A DNA stretch of 58,569 nucleotides from JAGXFP01 sp039714535 (GCA_039714535.1 JBDLJC010000020.1:1-58569), one strand, 5' to 3'. Shown: positions 28,710 to 37,532, numbered from the stretch's first letter. Translations and numbers: made by a program. Notes: generated from the sequence alone by a model not told the origin.

Positions 28710-31700
28710 ATGTTATCACCTAGGGCAGTATTATTTTTTCTCAGCTTTATTTTTTTCATGTTCCACCAGGTAATACCGGCAAGCGCCTCCCCCCCGATCC
28801 TGATCCAAAACGGCACAACATCATACCCCCTAGGAAAACATCTTGATATCTTAGAGGACCCGGAGGGGGCTCTGACCCTCGAACAGGTCCGGTCAGAGCC
28901 TTTTGCCGCCAAATTCAGCAGAAGCCATCAGCAAAATCCCACATTCGGTTTCACCTCATCGGTTTACTGGGTCCGCTTCTCTATAAGCGGAGACAGGAGC
29001 AGCGCAGATCGCTGGCTGCTGGAAATCGGCTATCCTCTTTTTGATCATATCAATCTATACCTGCCAATGGCCGACGGAGCATATCTGCAGAAAACAGTCG
29101 GGGATCTGCGGCCTTTCGCTGAGCGGGAGATCAAGAACCGCAATTTTCTGTTCACCATCCCAAACTCCCTGCCGGACAACACTCCAATATACCTCCGCTT
29201 TGACACCGAGAGCTCCATGAATATCCTCCTTACCCTCTGGTCCGACGCAGCCTTTGCGGAAAAAGACCATAACAGCCAATTCGGGCATGGCCTCTACTAC
29301 GGTTTCATCCTGGTTATGATCCTCTACAGCGCCCTGATGTTGTTAACCCTGCGGGACAGAAATTATTTCTTCTACCTCTTATTCATCGTCAGCTTCGGCC
29401 TCTACCAAGCGTCGATCAACGGTTCTTCCTTCGAATATCTCTGGCCGACCCTGGTTTGGTGGAATAATTATTCAGTGCCCATATTTGTGGCAACCTCGGT
29501 GATGGGGGTGGCCATGTTTTCCAGATCATTCCTTACCACCCAAAAATACAGCCCCTTTTTGGACAAGACCTTATTATTTCTGAACTTAATCCTTATATTA
29601 CCGATCATTTTCTCCCTGGCGGGCTATTATCCATTGGCTATCAGACTCGCCGTACTGTTGGCTCTGGTGACCATGCTGGTCGTCATTACGGCAGGCATTC
29701 TCTGCCTGAAACAACAATACCGGCCCGCCCGCTACTTTATGCTGGCCTGGTCGATGTTCCTGCTCAGCGTTGTCATCAGTGCCCTGAGGGCTTTCGGCCT
29801 TTTGCCGGCCAATTTCATCACCCTCTCCAGCCCCCAATACGGTGCGTCGCTGACCATGATTCTGCTGGCCCTGGCCCTGGCCGACCGGGTCAATGACATG
29901 AAAGCCCAGACGGCCGAAGCCGAGAAGCAGTACCAAACCATCTTCGAAAATGCCAATGAGGGAATTTTTAGAACAACCCCCATCGGCAACATCATCCTAG
30001 CCAATCAGACCCTGGCCGATATATTCGATTATTCTTCCCCGGCAGAACTGATCGAGAACAGCCCCAACCTCAGAACGATGTTCGTTTCCACTGCAAGGAG
30101 GAAAGAACTTAACCGGGAACTTGAACTACACGGCTCCTGTACAAACTGCGAAGCACAGATGTACAAAAAAGACAAAACCATCATCGATATCTTAATCAAC
30201 ACCAACGCCACCCGCAACGACAAGGGCGAGATCCTTTATCTGGACGGTATGTTGACCGATATCACTGCCAAAAAAAGAACCGAAGACATGCGAGTCGCCC
30301 GAGACGCCGCAGAATCGGCCAACCAGGCCAAAAGTCAGTTCCTTGCCAACATGAGTCACGAGATCCGCACCCCGATGAATGGCATCATGGGCATGACCGA
30401 CCTGCTCCTTGACACCGAACTACAACCGAAACAGCGCGAGTTCACAGAAACTGTCCGAACCAGCGCCGATGCCTTGCTGGCAATTATCAACGACATCCTC
30501 GATTTTTCCAAGATCGAGGCGGGCAAACTTGACCTGGAAGAACTTAGCTTCGACCTGCACCACACCCTAGAAGATACCTGTGACATCCTGGCCTTACGGG
30601 CCGACCAGAAAGGGTTGGAACTAATCTGCCAGATCGACCCGCAAGTGCCATCTCTACTCATCGGCGACCCCGGCAGACTGCGACAGATGATTATCAATCT
30701 GGCCAGCAATGCCATTAAATTCACAGAACAAGGCGAAGTTTCAATTGTTGTATCCCTTAAGGAGGATCTAGGCTCTGAGGCGGTGTTACTTTTTACCGTC
30801 AAAGATACCGGCATAGGCATCCCAGTGGCGCAGCATCAATCTCTTTTTCACCTCTTCACCCAAGCGGATTATTCCACCACCAGAAAGTATGGCGGTACCG
30901 GTCTTGGCCTGGCCATTTCCAAACAGCTCGCCGAGTTGATGGGCGGCAATATCGGCGTCAACAGCACCCCAGGCCATGGAGCAACATTCTGGTTTACCGC
31001 CAAATTTCGCAAACGACCCCAGGCCGCCCGGGAAACCAGCACAGAAACACAAACTTCCCTGGATCTCAGTCATTGCCGATTCCTGGCCGTAGACGATAAT
31101 GCCACAAACCGCCTTTATCTAAAAAAAGTAGCGAAATCCTGGGGATGCCATAACTTTACTGAAGCTGCCAACGGCAAAACCGCCCTGGAGATTTTACGTG
31201 GTGCAGCAGAAAGGGGGCAGCCTTTCGATCTGGCCGTCATTGACACACTAATGCCACCGGGGATGACCGGTGAGGCACTGGGGACCGCAATCAAGCAAGA
31301 CCCGAAAATCAGCAACACAAAACTGATCATGATGACTGGTGTTGGCAGTCGCGGGGATGCGGCCCGCTTGGCCGCAAAGGGATTCGCCGCCTATCTCTAC
31401 AAACCGATAAAAGAGACGCTCCTGAAAGAATGTTTAGAAGCCGTGGTGCATGGCCACCCGTCGCAAGGGCCACAAATTGGCACCATGATCACCAAACATT
31501 CCCTTGCCGAAACCCGCAAACGGGAAATACTGATTCTGGTGGTAGAAGACAACCTCATCAACCAAAAAGTAACCATGGCCATCCTTGATAAACTCGGCTA
31601 CCGAGCCCAAATAGCCACCAACGGTTACGAAGCTCTGCAGTTACTGCAAAACATGCCTTTTGATCTGATAATCATGGATTGCGAAATGCCGGAGATGGAC

Positions 31701-31943
31701 GGCTACGATACCACCCGCCGGATCAGGGCCTGGAAAAATTCCGAGGACAAAGATTTACGCCAAAAAAGCAACCTGCCAATCATTGCCATGACCGCCCACG
31801 CCCTTGAAGGAGAGCGTGAAAAATGCATTGAGGCCGGCATGGATGATTTTCTTACAAAACCGGTTAAACCGCAGATTCTGGCCGAATTGATCAAAATCAG
31901 ACTTTCCCGGCCCGATGTTAGCAAAACAAAAAAATCGATCTAA
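28710..31943 (+). CDS. 7TMR-DISM hybrid histidine kinase with two receiver domains
   Basis: This 1077-residue sensor has a signal peptide (1-25) and a periplasmic 7TMR-DISMED2 domain (~30-175, with the typical YWVRFSI). Seven membrane helices follow (~185-390), then PAS (~405-515), HisKA with His550 in NMSHEIRTPMNG and an ATPase domain (~655-770, DTGIGIP, GTGLGLAI). The first receiver (~785-905) has Asp845 in VIDTLMP; the second (~950-1070) has Asp990 in IIMDCEMPEMDGY. DISMED2 folds resemble carbohydrate-binding modules, but ligands are mostly unknown. A relay through the free HPt at 28011 is expected. The next reading frame, after one stop codon, is an HPt remnant. Confidence 0.9.
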   Translation: MLSPRAVLFFLSFIFFMFHQVIPASASPPILIQNGTTSYPLGKHLDILEDPEGALTLEQVRSEPFAAKFSRSHQQNPTFGFTSSVYWVRFSISGDRSSADRWLLEIGYPLFDHINLYLPMADGAYLQKTVGDLRPFAEREIKNRNFLFTIPNSLPDNTPIYLRFDTESSMNILLTLWSDAAFAEKDHNSQFGHGLYYGFILVMILYSALMLLTLRDRNYFFYLLFIVSFGLYQASINGSSFEYLWPTLVWWNNYSVPIFVATSVMGVAMFSRSFLTTQKYSPFLDKTLLFLNLILILPIIFSLAGYYPLAIRLAVLLALVTMLVVITAGILCLKQQYRPARYFMLAWSMFLLSVVISALRAFGLLPANFITLSSPQYGASLTMILLALALADRVNDMKAQTAEAEKQYQTIFENANEGIFRTTPIGNIILANQTLADIFDYSSPAELIENSPNLRTMFVSTARRKELNRELELHGSCTNCEAQMYKKDKTIIDILINTNATRNDKGEILYLDGMLTDITAKKRTEDMRVARDAAESANQAKSQFLANMSHEIRTPMNGIMGMTDLLLDTELQPKQREFTETVRTSADALLAIINDILDFSKIEAGKLDLEELSFDLHHTLEDTCDILALRADQKGLELICQIDPQVPSLLIGDPGRLRQMIINLASNAIKFTEQGEVSIVVSLKEDLGSEAVLLFTVKDTGIGIPVAQHQSLFHLFTQADYSTTRKYGGTGLGLAISKQLAELMGGNIGVNSTPGHGATFWFTAKFRKRPQAARETSTETQTSLDLSHCRFLAVDDNATNRLYLKKVAKSWGCHNFTEAANGKTALEILRGAAERGQPFDLAVIDTLMPPGMTGEALGTAIKQDPKISNTKLIMMTGVGSRGDAARLAAKGFAAYLYKPIKETLLKECLEAVVHGHPSQGPQIGTMITKHSLAETRKREILILVVEDNLINQKVTMAILDKLGYRAQIATNGYEALQLLQNMPFDLIIMDCEMPEMDGYDTTRRIRAWKNSEDKDLRQKSNLPIIAMTAHALEGEREKCIEAGMDDFLTKPVKPQILAELIKIRLSRPDVSKTKKSI

Positions 31944-32039
31944 AAGCAGACGGGAGCGACGAATCGCTCCCAATCCTGCCCTCAAGTTCTGACAGACAAG
32001 TCCCCTAACGGCAAACAGCTCTGCCTAACGCTAATAAAA

Positions 32040-32312
32040 ATGTTCAAGGACAGCACCACAACAATCCTTAAAAAATTACGGGAAGCCATCTCCAAAGAAG
32101 ATAGCAACAATCTTCACTCTATGACCGATAATCTGGTGGGGAGCGCAGCCACTCTGGGGGCCGTAAGTTTTCTGGAGGCAATCAAGGTTTTGGAAAAAGC
32201 ATCCACCCGTGGAAACACCTCAGACACAACTAAACTGCTAGCCGCTATCGAAGCTGAATTTGGAGAATTAAAAGCCGAGACAAACAAATTCCTGACCGCT
32301 CTGGACATTTAA
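32040..32312 (+). pseudogene. Degenerate HPt domain, remnant of the hybrid kinase C-terminus
   Basis: These 90 residues follow the HPt pattern (LREAISKEDSNNLHSM-NLVGSAATLGAVSFLEAIKVLE). Asp30 replaces the phospho-accepting His and Val replaces the conserved Lys. The frame is the same as that of the hybrid kinase and is open back to the kinase TAA at 31941; residues before the ATG (LCLTLIK) still resemble the first HPt helix. No ribosome site precedes the ATG, and an 8-base perfect hairpin (31952-31971) lies between. I read it as the C-terminal HPt of the kinase, cut off by a stop and decayed. It could alternatively still be translated as a non-phosphorylatable binding protein. Confidence 0.65.
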
Positions 32313-32406
32313 GGCAAGAGAACAGACCGTATAAAAGGACAATTCTATATGGAAAATTTTAAAAGAACTCTCCTGTTTTCTTCGCCAGCTTAAAGCCGAA
32401 TGCGAT

Positions 32407-33459
32407 TTGCATGATGGTAAATTTCAAAATATTGAACAAAGAATTGCCTTTGTAAAAGAAAAAGAAGAACAGGGTACATACAGTAAAATCAGCAATTATT
32501 TTGAGTTGGCTTGGCAAGCGGGCAGAGGCTACGAAAGGGAAGAGGACCAATACCAACGATGCAGAAAATTATTACATAAAGAAATTTACAAGTTCATCTG
32601 CGTGGGAGGACTTAATGACAGAGTTGTCAATAAACCGTTTGGATACCCAGGGGATTATCTAACTATCTATTACTACTTCCTAGAGTATTCAGGAGAACAA
32701 ACCTATAACATCCTCATAAATCAGTATTCTCGGTCAATTCCTGTCGCTGTGGCCCATCGCAACAGAATCAATCGGTTAATGACCGAGTTCAAAGCCATAT
32801 CCAAACCAGGTGGCACCATTATGTCAGTCGGATGCGGGCCTGCCATAGAAATTCAAAGAGCATCATGTGAATCCAATTTCAAAAACAACAACTTCTTGCT
32901 TTTTGATGTTAAAAAGGAAGCTATTAATTTTGTCAGGCAAAAACTGCCCCACCCCCCAGAAAATGTCAAATTATTCAGTTCTTCGCTACTGGGCCTTTTA
33001 AAATCACTAAAGGGGCAAGATTTTCGCGATGACGGCAAAGACCTAATATATTGCTTTGGCCTTTACGATTATCTCGAAGATCGATTGGCAGGCATCATGT
33101 TAAAGGCTCTTTACGACAATCTAAACCCAGGGGGCAAGCTGATTGTGACTAATGTGAGCTCAACTGTTCCGGACCGGGGTTATTTCGAATTTTTTGCGCA
33201 ATGGGACTTGATTCTGCGAACTCATACCGAAATGCTATCATTAGCCCAGAAGTACACGCCAGAAGCACATACCTGGGTTGAATACGATCTGGAGACCGGA
33301 ACCAACATATATTTGTATCTGGAAAAACATTGCCCCCCAACTTTAGAGGATCTAATAATATCAAATCAGATAGTTCAGATGTGTAATATCGAGCCGTTAA
33401 ATAACATACGCCCGTTTATTCGTGCAGGATATCTACTATCCTCCGGCTTTTCTCCATGA
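32407..33459 (+). CDS. SAM-dependent methyltransferase, resembling PhcB-type 3-hydroxy fatty acid methyl ester synthases
   Basis: The protein has about 350 residues. The middle has a class I methyltransferase fold with motif I VGCGPAIEIQRA (~140), FDVKKEA and a post-motif YCFGLYDYLEDR. The N-terminal part has NKPFGYPGDYLTIYYYF, which I associate with the family named extracellular-factor 3-hydroxypalmitate methyl ester biosynthesis protein (PhcB of Ralstonia); this is recollection, not a search. The start is doubtful: TTG 32407 has no ribosome site. ATG 32349 has AAAAGGAC but is one base out of frame; dropping one A at 32361-32364 joins them. Base composition is AT-richer than the neighbours. 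Confidence 0.7.
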   Translation: MHDGKFQNIEQRIAFVKEKEEQGTYSKISNYFELAWQAGRGYEREEDQYQRCRKLLHKEIYKFICVGGLNDRVVNKPFGYPGDYLTIYYYFLEYSGEQTYNILINQYSRSIPVAVAHRNRINRLMTEFKAISKPGGTIMSVGCGPAIEIQRASCESNFKNNNFLLFDVKKEAINFVRQKLPHPPENVKLFSSSLLGLLKSLKGQDFRDDGKDLIYCFGLYDYLEDRLAGIMLKALYDNLNPGGKLIVTNVSSTVPDRGYFEFFAQWDLILRTHTEMLSLAQKYTPEAHTWVEYDLETGTNIYLYLEKHCPPTLEDLIISNQIVQMCNIEPLNNIRPFIRAGYLLSSGFSP

Positions 33460-33724
33460 CCCGAAAGATCTTATCGTCGATTTTCATGGTTACAATCCCC
33501 AGAGGGTCAAGGGGCACTATTATTTTACCGGCGCCATAGACATCCCGATCAATAATTTGGCCCTTGGACAACTTTTTTTGCCAGCCGGGCGGCAGGGATT
33601 TGCCCCGCGCAACCTTCTTCTGCAAACCAGGCGGCAGGGATTTGTTTTTGCCCTTCTTGGCCTGGGCTGGAGCGATGATCAGCCCCAAAGCCATTAGCGA
33701 TACAATTATCACTTTCAATTTCAT
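33416..33724 (-). CDS. RcnB/CigR-like small secreted protein
   Basis: This 102-residue protein has a clear signal peptide (1-22, ending PAQA) and a lysine-rich section. Two copies of K-SLPPG-QKK follow, then a short beta domain (VYGAGKIIVPLDPLGIVTMKIDDKIFRVM) ending RRIVDILHE. The LPPG repeats and the final VxDIL are typical of the RcnB/CigR family of periplasmic proteins, whose E. coli member affects metal homeostasis. Its function here is unknown. Its last 44 bases overlap the 3' end of the methyltransferase gene on the other strand. Confidence 0.75.
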   Translation of the reverse strand: MKLKVIIVSLMALGLIIAPAQAKKGKNKSLPPGLQKKVARGKSLPPGWQKKLSKGQIIDRDVYGAGKIIVPLDPLGIVTMKIDDKIFRVMEKSRRIVDILHE

Positions 33725-33860
33725 TTCTTACCCTCCTTCTTCTAATTCAGATAAATACCCGGTCAGTATAAATCAAAATTTAGTGTCCGACGACTCTCTT
33801 TTACAAAAAATATCGACCAAGCGCTTTACTTTTCACCCTGATCAAAAGTTAAATGGAAGC

Positions 33861-34415
33861 ATGAAGGTCCTGCAAGAATTAACAAAAGACCTCGATATCT
33901 ACCAGTTGCACAAGGATTATCAAGATGACCGGCTCGGATATCGTTGCTGCGAACTTGCCCTGACAGCGCTTGAAAATGGCTGTTACGGAGTCGGAGCCGT
34001 GTTGTTTGACAACAAGAAACAAATACTGGCCGAGGGCCGAAATGAAGTTTTCCAGAACGGGTTCTTTTCAGACCGGCATGCCGAAATGGTGATATTGAAC
34101 CTCTTTGAAGAACAGTTCCCCGTTTACGGTGATCGAAGCCAACTTACCATGCTGGTGTCCCTTGAGCCCTGCCCCATGTGTTTTACCCGATTGCTGCTCG
34201 CGGGAATTGGCCGGGTCATCTATCTCGCGGAAGACCACAACGGAGGCATGCTCCACCGACTCGATCAGATGCCGGATGTTTGGCGCAACCTGGCCCAATT
34301 ACAAACACGACGCCGGGCCGCTGTAACGCCAAGCTTATCATCTCTGGCTGCACGACTTGCCAACTGTCAACTTGACCAGTTGCGCCATAAATTATTAAAA
34401 GCAATTCGACCCTGA
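33861..34415 (+). CDS. Cytidine/deoxycytidylate deaminase-fold nucleoside deaminase
   Basis: The protein has about 184 residues. Zinc-binding motifs are HAEM (the His ligand with catalytic Glu) and PCPMCFTRLLLAGI (two Cys ligands), in the family order. These enzymes hydrolytically deaminate bases or nucleosides; the substrate is not readable here and ranges from guanine and cytosine to tRNA adenosine. The N-terminal ~35 residues before RCCELALTALENG are not part of the core. The start at ATG 33861 is my choice from the family length; the frame is open about 100 codons further, across the antisense RcnB-like gene, and no strong ribosome site helps. Confidence 0.75.
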   Translation: MKVLQELTKDLDIYQLHKDYQDDRLGYRCCELALTALENGCYGVGAVLFDNKKQILAEGRNEVFQNGFFSDRHAEMVILNLFEEQFPVYGDRSQLTMLVSLEPCPMCFTRLLLAGIGRVIYLAEDHNGGMLHRLDQMPDVWRNLAQLQTRRRAAVTPSLSSLAARLANCQLDQLRHKLLKAIRP

Positions 34416-34472
34416 AAATAACTGGTAGTCAGAGCATTAATTCCCTTGCTGCTGGAAGGCGCCAGGTGCCAA

Positions 34473-35081
34473 TCAGAGATAAGGGCGAAGGGCTTTGTAG
34501 AAATATTGCGCCATAACCGCATACCCCTCACTATTTGGATGGATACGGTCACTCATCAGATCCGCTTTCCCCAAAATGCCCTGCAAAATGTTCACCACTA
34601 AAACAGCGCCGCTTTTCTCAGCCAGCTCTTCGTAGGCATCACCAAATCCCCGCCCCCAGAACGGGACATCCAGCCCACCGATAACGACCAAAGCACCATT
34701 ATCCTGGAATCTGCTGACAATCTCTTCGAGATTTCTAAAAGCAACCTCTCGCCCCACCCCGTTTTTAAGGTCATTACCACCCAGAGTTATCATAACGATC
34801 CGTGGTTGCAATTCGAGAACCGCCTCAACGCGATCTAAGGCCCTGGCGGTTGTATCACCCGCCACCCCGGCATTGATGATTTCCGTACCGATAAGCCGCG
34901 ACAACCGAGCAGGATAATCCATTCCTGGGGCGGCACCGATTCCAGCGGTCAAGCTATCACCAAAACAGACAATAGTCTCACCGGTAGGAACAGCGTTTCG
35001 GATTTCATAGGAGGCGGGGATCAACCAATAAACAACGATCGCGACCAACAGACATCCCGAGACAATCTTTAAAGAGCCCAT
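34473..35081 (-). CDS. GDSL-family lipase/esterase (TesA-like)
   Basis: The 202-residue protein has one N-terminal membrane or signal helix (~5-22). An SGNH hydrolase domain follows: block I CFGDSLTAGIG with the nucleophile Ser, block III GGNDL, and block V SDRIHPN with catalytic Asp and His. Such enzymes split esters or thioesters of lipids in the periplasm, as E. coli TesA does. I prefer ATG 35081; the longer frame begins with TTG at 35099. It has no operon partner: the deaminase ends convergently and the next gene is on the other strand. Confidence 0.88.
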   Translation of the reverse strand: MGSLKIVSGCLLVAIVVYWLIPASYEIRNAVPTGETIVCFGDSLTAGIGAAPGMDYPARLSRLIGTEIINAGVAGDTTARALDRVEAVLELQPRIVMITLGGNDLKNGVGREVAFRNLEEIVSRFQDNGALVVIGGLDVPFWGRGFGDAYEELAEKSGAVLVVNILQGILGKADLMSDRIHPNSEGYAVMAQYFYKALRPYL

Positions 35082-35553
35082 AGCTTGATGATAGTACAAT
35101 TTTTATAAAAAATTGGGGGAAGAATTTGCTGATGGCTCTAAAGGGCCAGAGGGGATAAATCTTACATTGCCGGTAAAAAAATCTGGCCCAGCCGCCCGGG
35201 TAAGGAGAGAGGGATTCTCGAAGAGGCAGCTACGAACCAACGAGAAACCCAAAACCCGAACAGCGGAGCCAATACACCAGCAAGATATCCTCTTTTTCCT
35301 GCAGAAGATAATTATTCGATCATAAGAGTCAAGGGTGATTCACCCAACAATCTAAGGCAGAACCATATCTCCTGGCGGAAGGCCTTTTAATCTCTTTAAG
35401 GATAATTCCCCGCCCTTGCGGCGTACTACGCATTTGTCGATAAGCCCCTCACTGCTGTCTGCGGCGGGATAGTTCCTTGGCGGCTCTCTCGCTTTCACTG
35501 TTGCGACGAAAACATAGACACAGTAATATTGTTATATTCTAGGAGGAAGGACC
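35082..35553. other. Gene-free region, 472 bases
   Basis: It lies between the divergent GDSL gene and the secreted protein at 35554. The inverted repeat GGGCCAGA/TCTGGCCC has a 33-base loop near 35147-35195. The only open frame of note (35113-35325) has no ribosome site and an odd composition. A strong AGGAGGAAGG ribosome site ends the region at about 35541-35550. Confidence 0.4.
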
Positions 35554-36057
35554 ATGCTAAATATGAAGCTTTCACGGGCCACAGTGACCATTTTCATAAC
35601 CGGGATTTTTATTTTCAGTACCGGAGGCGGCACGACCGCGGCGATAATAGACTCTGATGGCTATTTCCTGGATACCAACACAGGATGGTATTGGTACTCA
35701 GAGGTAGGTGAATTTGCAAATCAAGATTGGGAGACTGCCCAAGATAATATCGATAATCTGACCAAAGGTGGAATGATTTGGGAACTGGCATCGGTTAGTG
35801 ATATACAGACCTTGAGTAACTACTATATCCCTGACGCCTTACTTTTAAATGGAATTATGCCGTTTACCACGCCGAACAAGTCAATTTGGGGCTGGCTGAA
35901 TGACGAGGGCAGTAGCCCTGACCACAAGGCCGTTGCAGGATTATTCGCAAAAGAAGCAACCCCCAAAGTGGATTCCGCAGCCGAATCTAGCAAACACCCC
36001 TGGGTCGGTGCTTTCGCTGTAGCCAAGCCAGGCAACACTCCACCCCAGGTTCCCTGA
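35554..36057 (+). CDS. Secreted protein truncated within a PEP-CTERM-like sorting signal
   Basis: This 167-residue protein has a signal peptide (~8-30) and a mature part rich in Trp, Asn and Asp (NTGWYWYSEVGEF). It has a strong AGGAGGAAGG ribosome site. It stops as GNTPPQVP followed by TGA. Reading one base fewer at the CCC before the stop gives VPEPATL, the classic start of a PEP-CTERM anchor. Further on, fragments such as GARLVAA-like sequence appear in other frames, but there is no intact membrane helix with basic tail. I infer a PEP-CTERM protein broken by frameshifts and now released or unsorted. No exosortase gene lies in the window. The family of the mature part is unknown to me. Confidence 0.6.
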   Translation: MLNMKLSRATVTIFITGIFIFSTGGGTTAAIIDSDGYFLDTNTGWYWYSEVGEFANQDWETAQDNIDNLTKGGMIWELASVSDIQTLSNYYIPDALLLNGIMPFTTPNKSIWGWLNDEGSSPDHKAVAGLFAKEATPKVDSAAESSKHPWVGAFAVAKPGNTPPQVP

Positions 36058-36373
36058 ACCAGCAACACTGACTGGAGACACTCTCGAGCAAGACTGGTTG
36101 CCGCTGACCGATGATCTCCAGGGCAATCAAAAGGTTGCGGGTTGAGCACAACAGCGGTTACAATGAACGCCATCGCCCAATTAATCCGGCAGATACTGAA
36201 TGAAGACAAATCCGTCTGTTAACATCCCCGGAAATTGCCCACACAACTTCCAGATAATTTGAGCCATCACAATCCGGTAACTACTGAAAAGCCCCCTCAA
36301 CCTCTGGAGACTGTCATCATTACGACCGGCACTCAAGGTTCTTCTAAGAATAAAAGCCACCAGGCAAAAAAAC

Positions 36374-36411
36374 AAAAAAATAGGGAACCAAGCTTAAGTG
36401 CTTGATTCCCT
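36374..36411 (-). terminator. Rho-independent terminator of the tRNA-Lys/tRNA-Glu transcript
   Basis: Read on the minus strand, a 12-base stem (AGGGAATCAAGC with GCTTGGTTCCCT, one G-U pair) and a six-base loop are followed by a run of T. It lies 12 bases after the tRNA-Glu CCA. Confidence 0.88.
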
Positions 36412-36422
36412 TTGGGAAAAAC

Positions 36423-36500
36423 TGGCGTCCCCAAGGGGATTTGAACCCCTGTTGCCGGCGTGAAAGGCCGGTGTCCTGGACCAGACTAGACGATGGGGAC
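36423..36500 (-). tRNA. tRNA-Glu (anticodon TTC)
   Basis: The acceptor stem GTCCCCA/TGGGGAC pairs fully. The anticodon loop between CCGGC arms reads CTTTCAC with anticodon TTC. The T arm is GGGG-TTCAAAT-CCCC. The CCA end is encoded at 36423-36425. It is transcribed after tRNA-Lys. Confidence 0.96.
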
Positions 36501-36527
36501 GTAATGTGTAAAAAAACAACAAAAAAA

Positions 36528-36603
36528 TGGTGGGTCGTGCGCGGCTCGAACGCGCGACTCTCTGCTTAAAAGGCAGATACTCTACCAGCTGAGTTAACGA
36601 CCC
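36528..36603 (-). tRNA. tRNA-Lys (anticodon TTT)
   Basis: The acceptor stem GGGTCGT/ACGACCC pairs fully. The anticodon loop reads CTTTTAA with anticodon TTT, and the T arm contains GTTCGAGCC. CCA is encoded at 36528-36530. It is the first tRNA in the minus-strand pair. Confidence 0.96.
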
Positions 36604-36619
36604 GCCCGAAGAAGGTGGT

Positions 36620-36648
36620 TATTTACACTAAAGATAATAGCCTGTCAA
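36620..36648 (-). promoter_or_regulatory. Candidate sigma-70 promoter for the tRNA pair
   Basis: On the minus strand TTGACA (36648-36643) is followed after 17 bases by TAAATA (36625-36620), about 17 bases before the 5' end of tRNA-Lys. The spacing and the perfect -35 box are good; the -10 box is weak. Confidence 0.5.
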
Positions 36649-36914
36649 TATCTCGAAATCAATTTTTTATCTTTTTTTTACAACCACCCCGCCCATGGCC
36701 CAGAGATGAAGTCTCTCAATATTCGTGGCTATTATCTCTGCAATATTCTCTTGCCAGCCCCACCTGAAATTGCTTGTCGATGCAGATCAGGTCTGCTATA
36801 TCTTCCATGTCCGCTTCACCGCTACTTCCTGGGTAAACGGACTAATAAAAACGGGAAGACCGCTTGGACTTAACCAGCCCTAAAACCGTTTTATCCCTTA
36901 CAAAGGAACATCCC

Positions 36915-37520
36915 ATGGGACTCTTAACAAATTCGGCAAGTTTCGTCCGGTTCAGCGTCGAGGGGGAGCTGCCGGCCGACTTCTGGAACTTCGTCGCCGA
37001 ACGGCTTGGCAAGTACGCCTTCCGCGATATTGACGATAACTACGACGAGCGTTCGATTGGCTGGGTGTCGTGCCTCAACATGTTCGATAGCGAATTCGCC
37101 TATTCCTCCTATGTGGCTGGCGACTATGCTGTTTTTTCCCTGCGAATAGACGAACGCAAGGTGCCGGCCGCCGCCCTCAAAAAATTCACCATGAAGGAAG
37201 AGGAACGGATCAAGCGGGAACGCCAGATTCCGCGCCTGAGCCGCGATCACCGTAAAGATATTAAAGACGGCGTCCGGCTGAGTCTCTTGAAACGGGCCTT
37301 GCCGATCCCGGCGGTTTACGATCTGGCCTGGAACCTTACCGACAATACGGTCCTGTTCTTTTCCACCAGCCAGAAGGCCATTGGCGAACTTGAAGAGTTC
37401 TTCAAGGAATCATTCGACCTGCATCTGATGATGCAGATCCCCTACATTACCGCCGGCCATCTGCTTGATCCGGAGATGGCGGACAGGCTGGCCTACATCA
37501 GCCCTGAAATCCTGATCTAA
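36915..37520 (+). CDS. rdgC: RdgC-like recombination-associated protein, N-terminal part
   Basis: The protein has 201 residues. The segment KDIKDGVRLSLLKRALPIPAVYDLAWNLTDNTVLFFSTSQKAIGELEEFF lines up with the middle of E. coli RdgC (about 303 residues), a ring-shaped DNA-binding protein that limits RecA. Here the protein stops after that part. The next gene, 12 bases on, looks like the missing C-terminal part. I chose ATG 36915, with AAAGGA before it. The split is discussed under findings. Confidence 0.8.
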   Translation: MGLLTNSASFVRFSVEGELPADFWNFVAERLGKYAFRDIDDNYDERSIGWVSCLNMFDSEFAYSSYVAGDYAVFSLRIDERKVPAAALKKFTMKEEERIKRERQIPRLSRDHRKDIKDGVRLSLLKRALPIPAVYDLAWNLTDNTVLFFSTSQKAIGELEEFFKESFDLHLMMQIPYITAGHLLDPEMADRLAYISPEILI

Positions 37521-37532
37521 GGAGCGTTTACG

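Noticed and set aside
35113..35325. 70-codon open frame upstream of the secreted protein
   Set aside because: It has no ribosome site, an unusual Lys/Arg-rich composition and lies in a region with inverted repeats; not supported as a gene.
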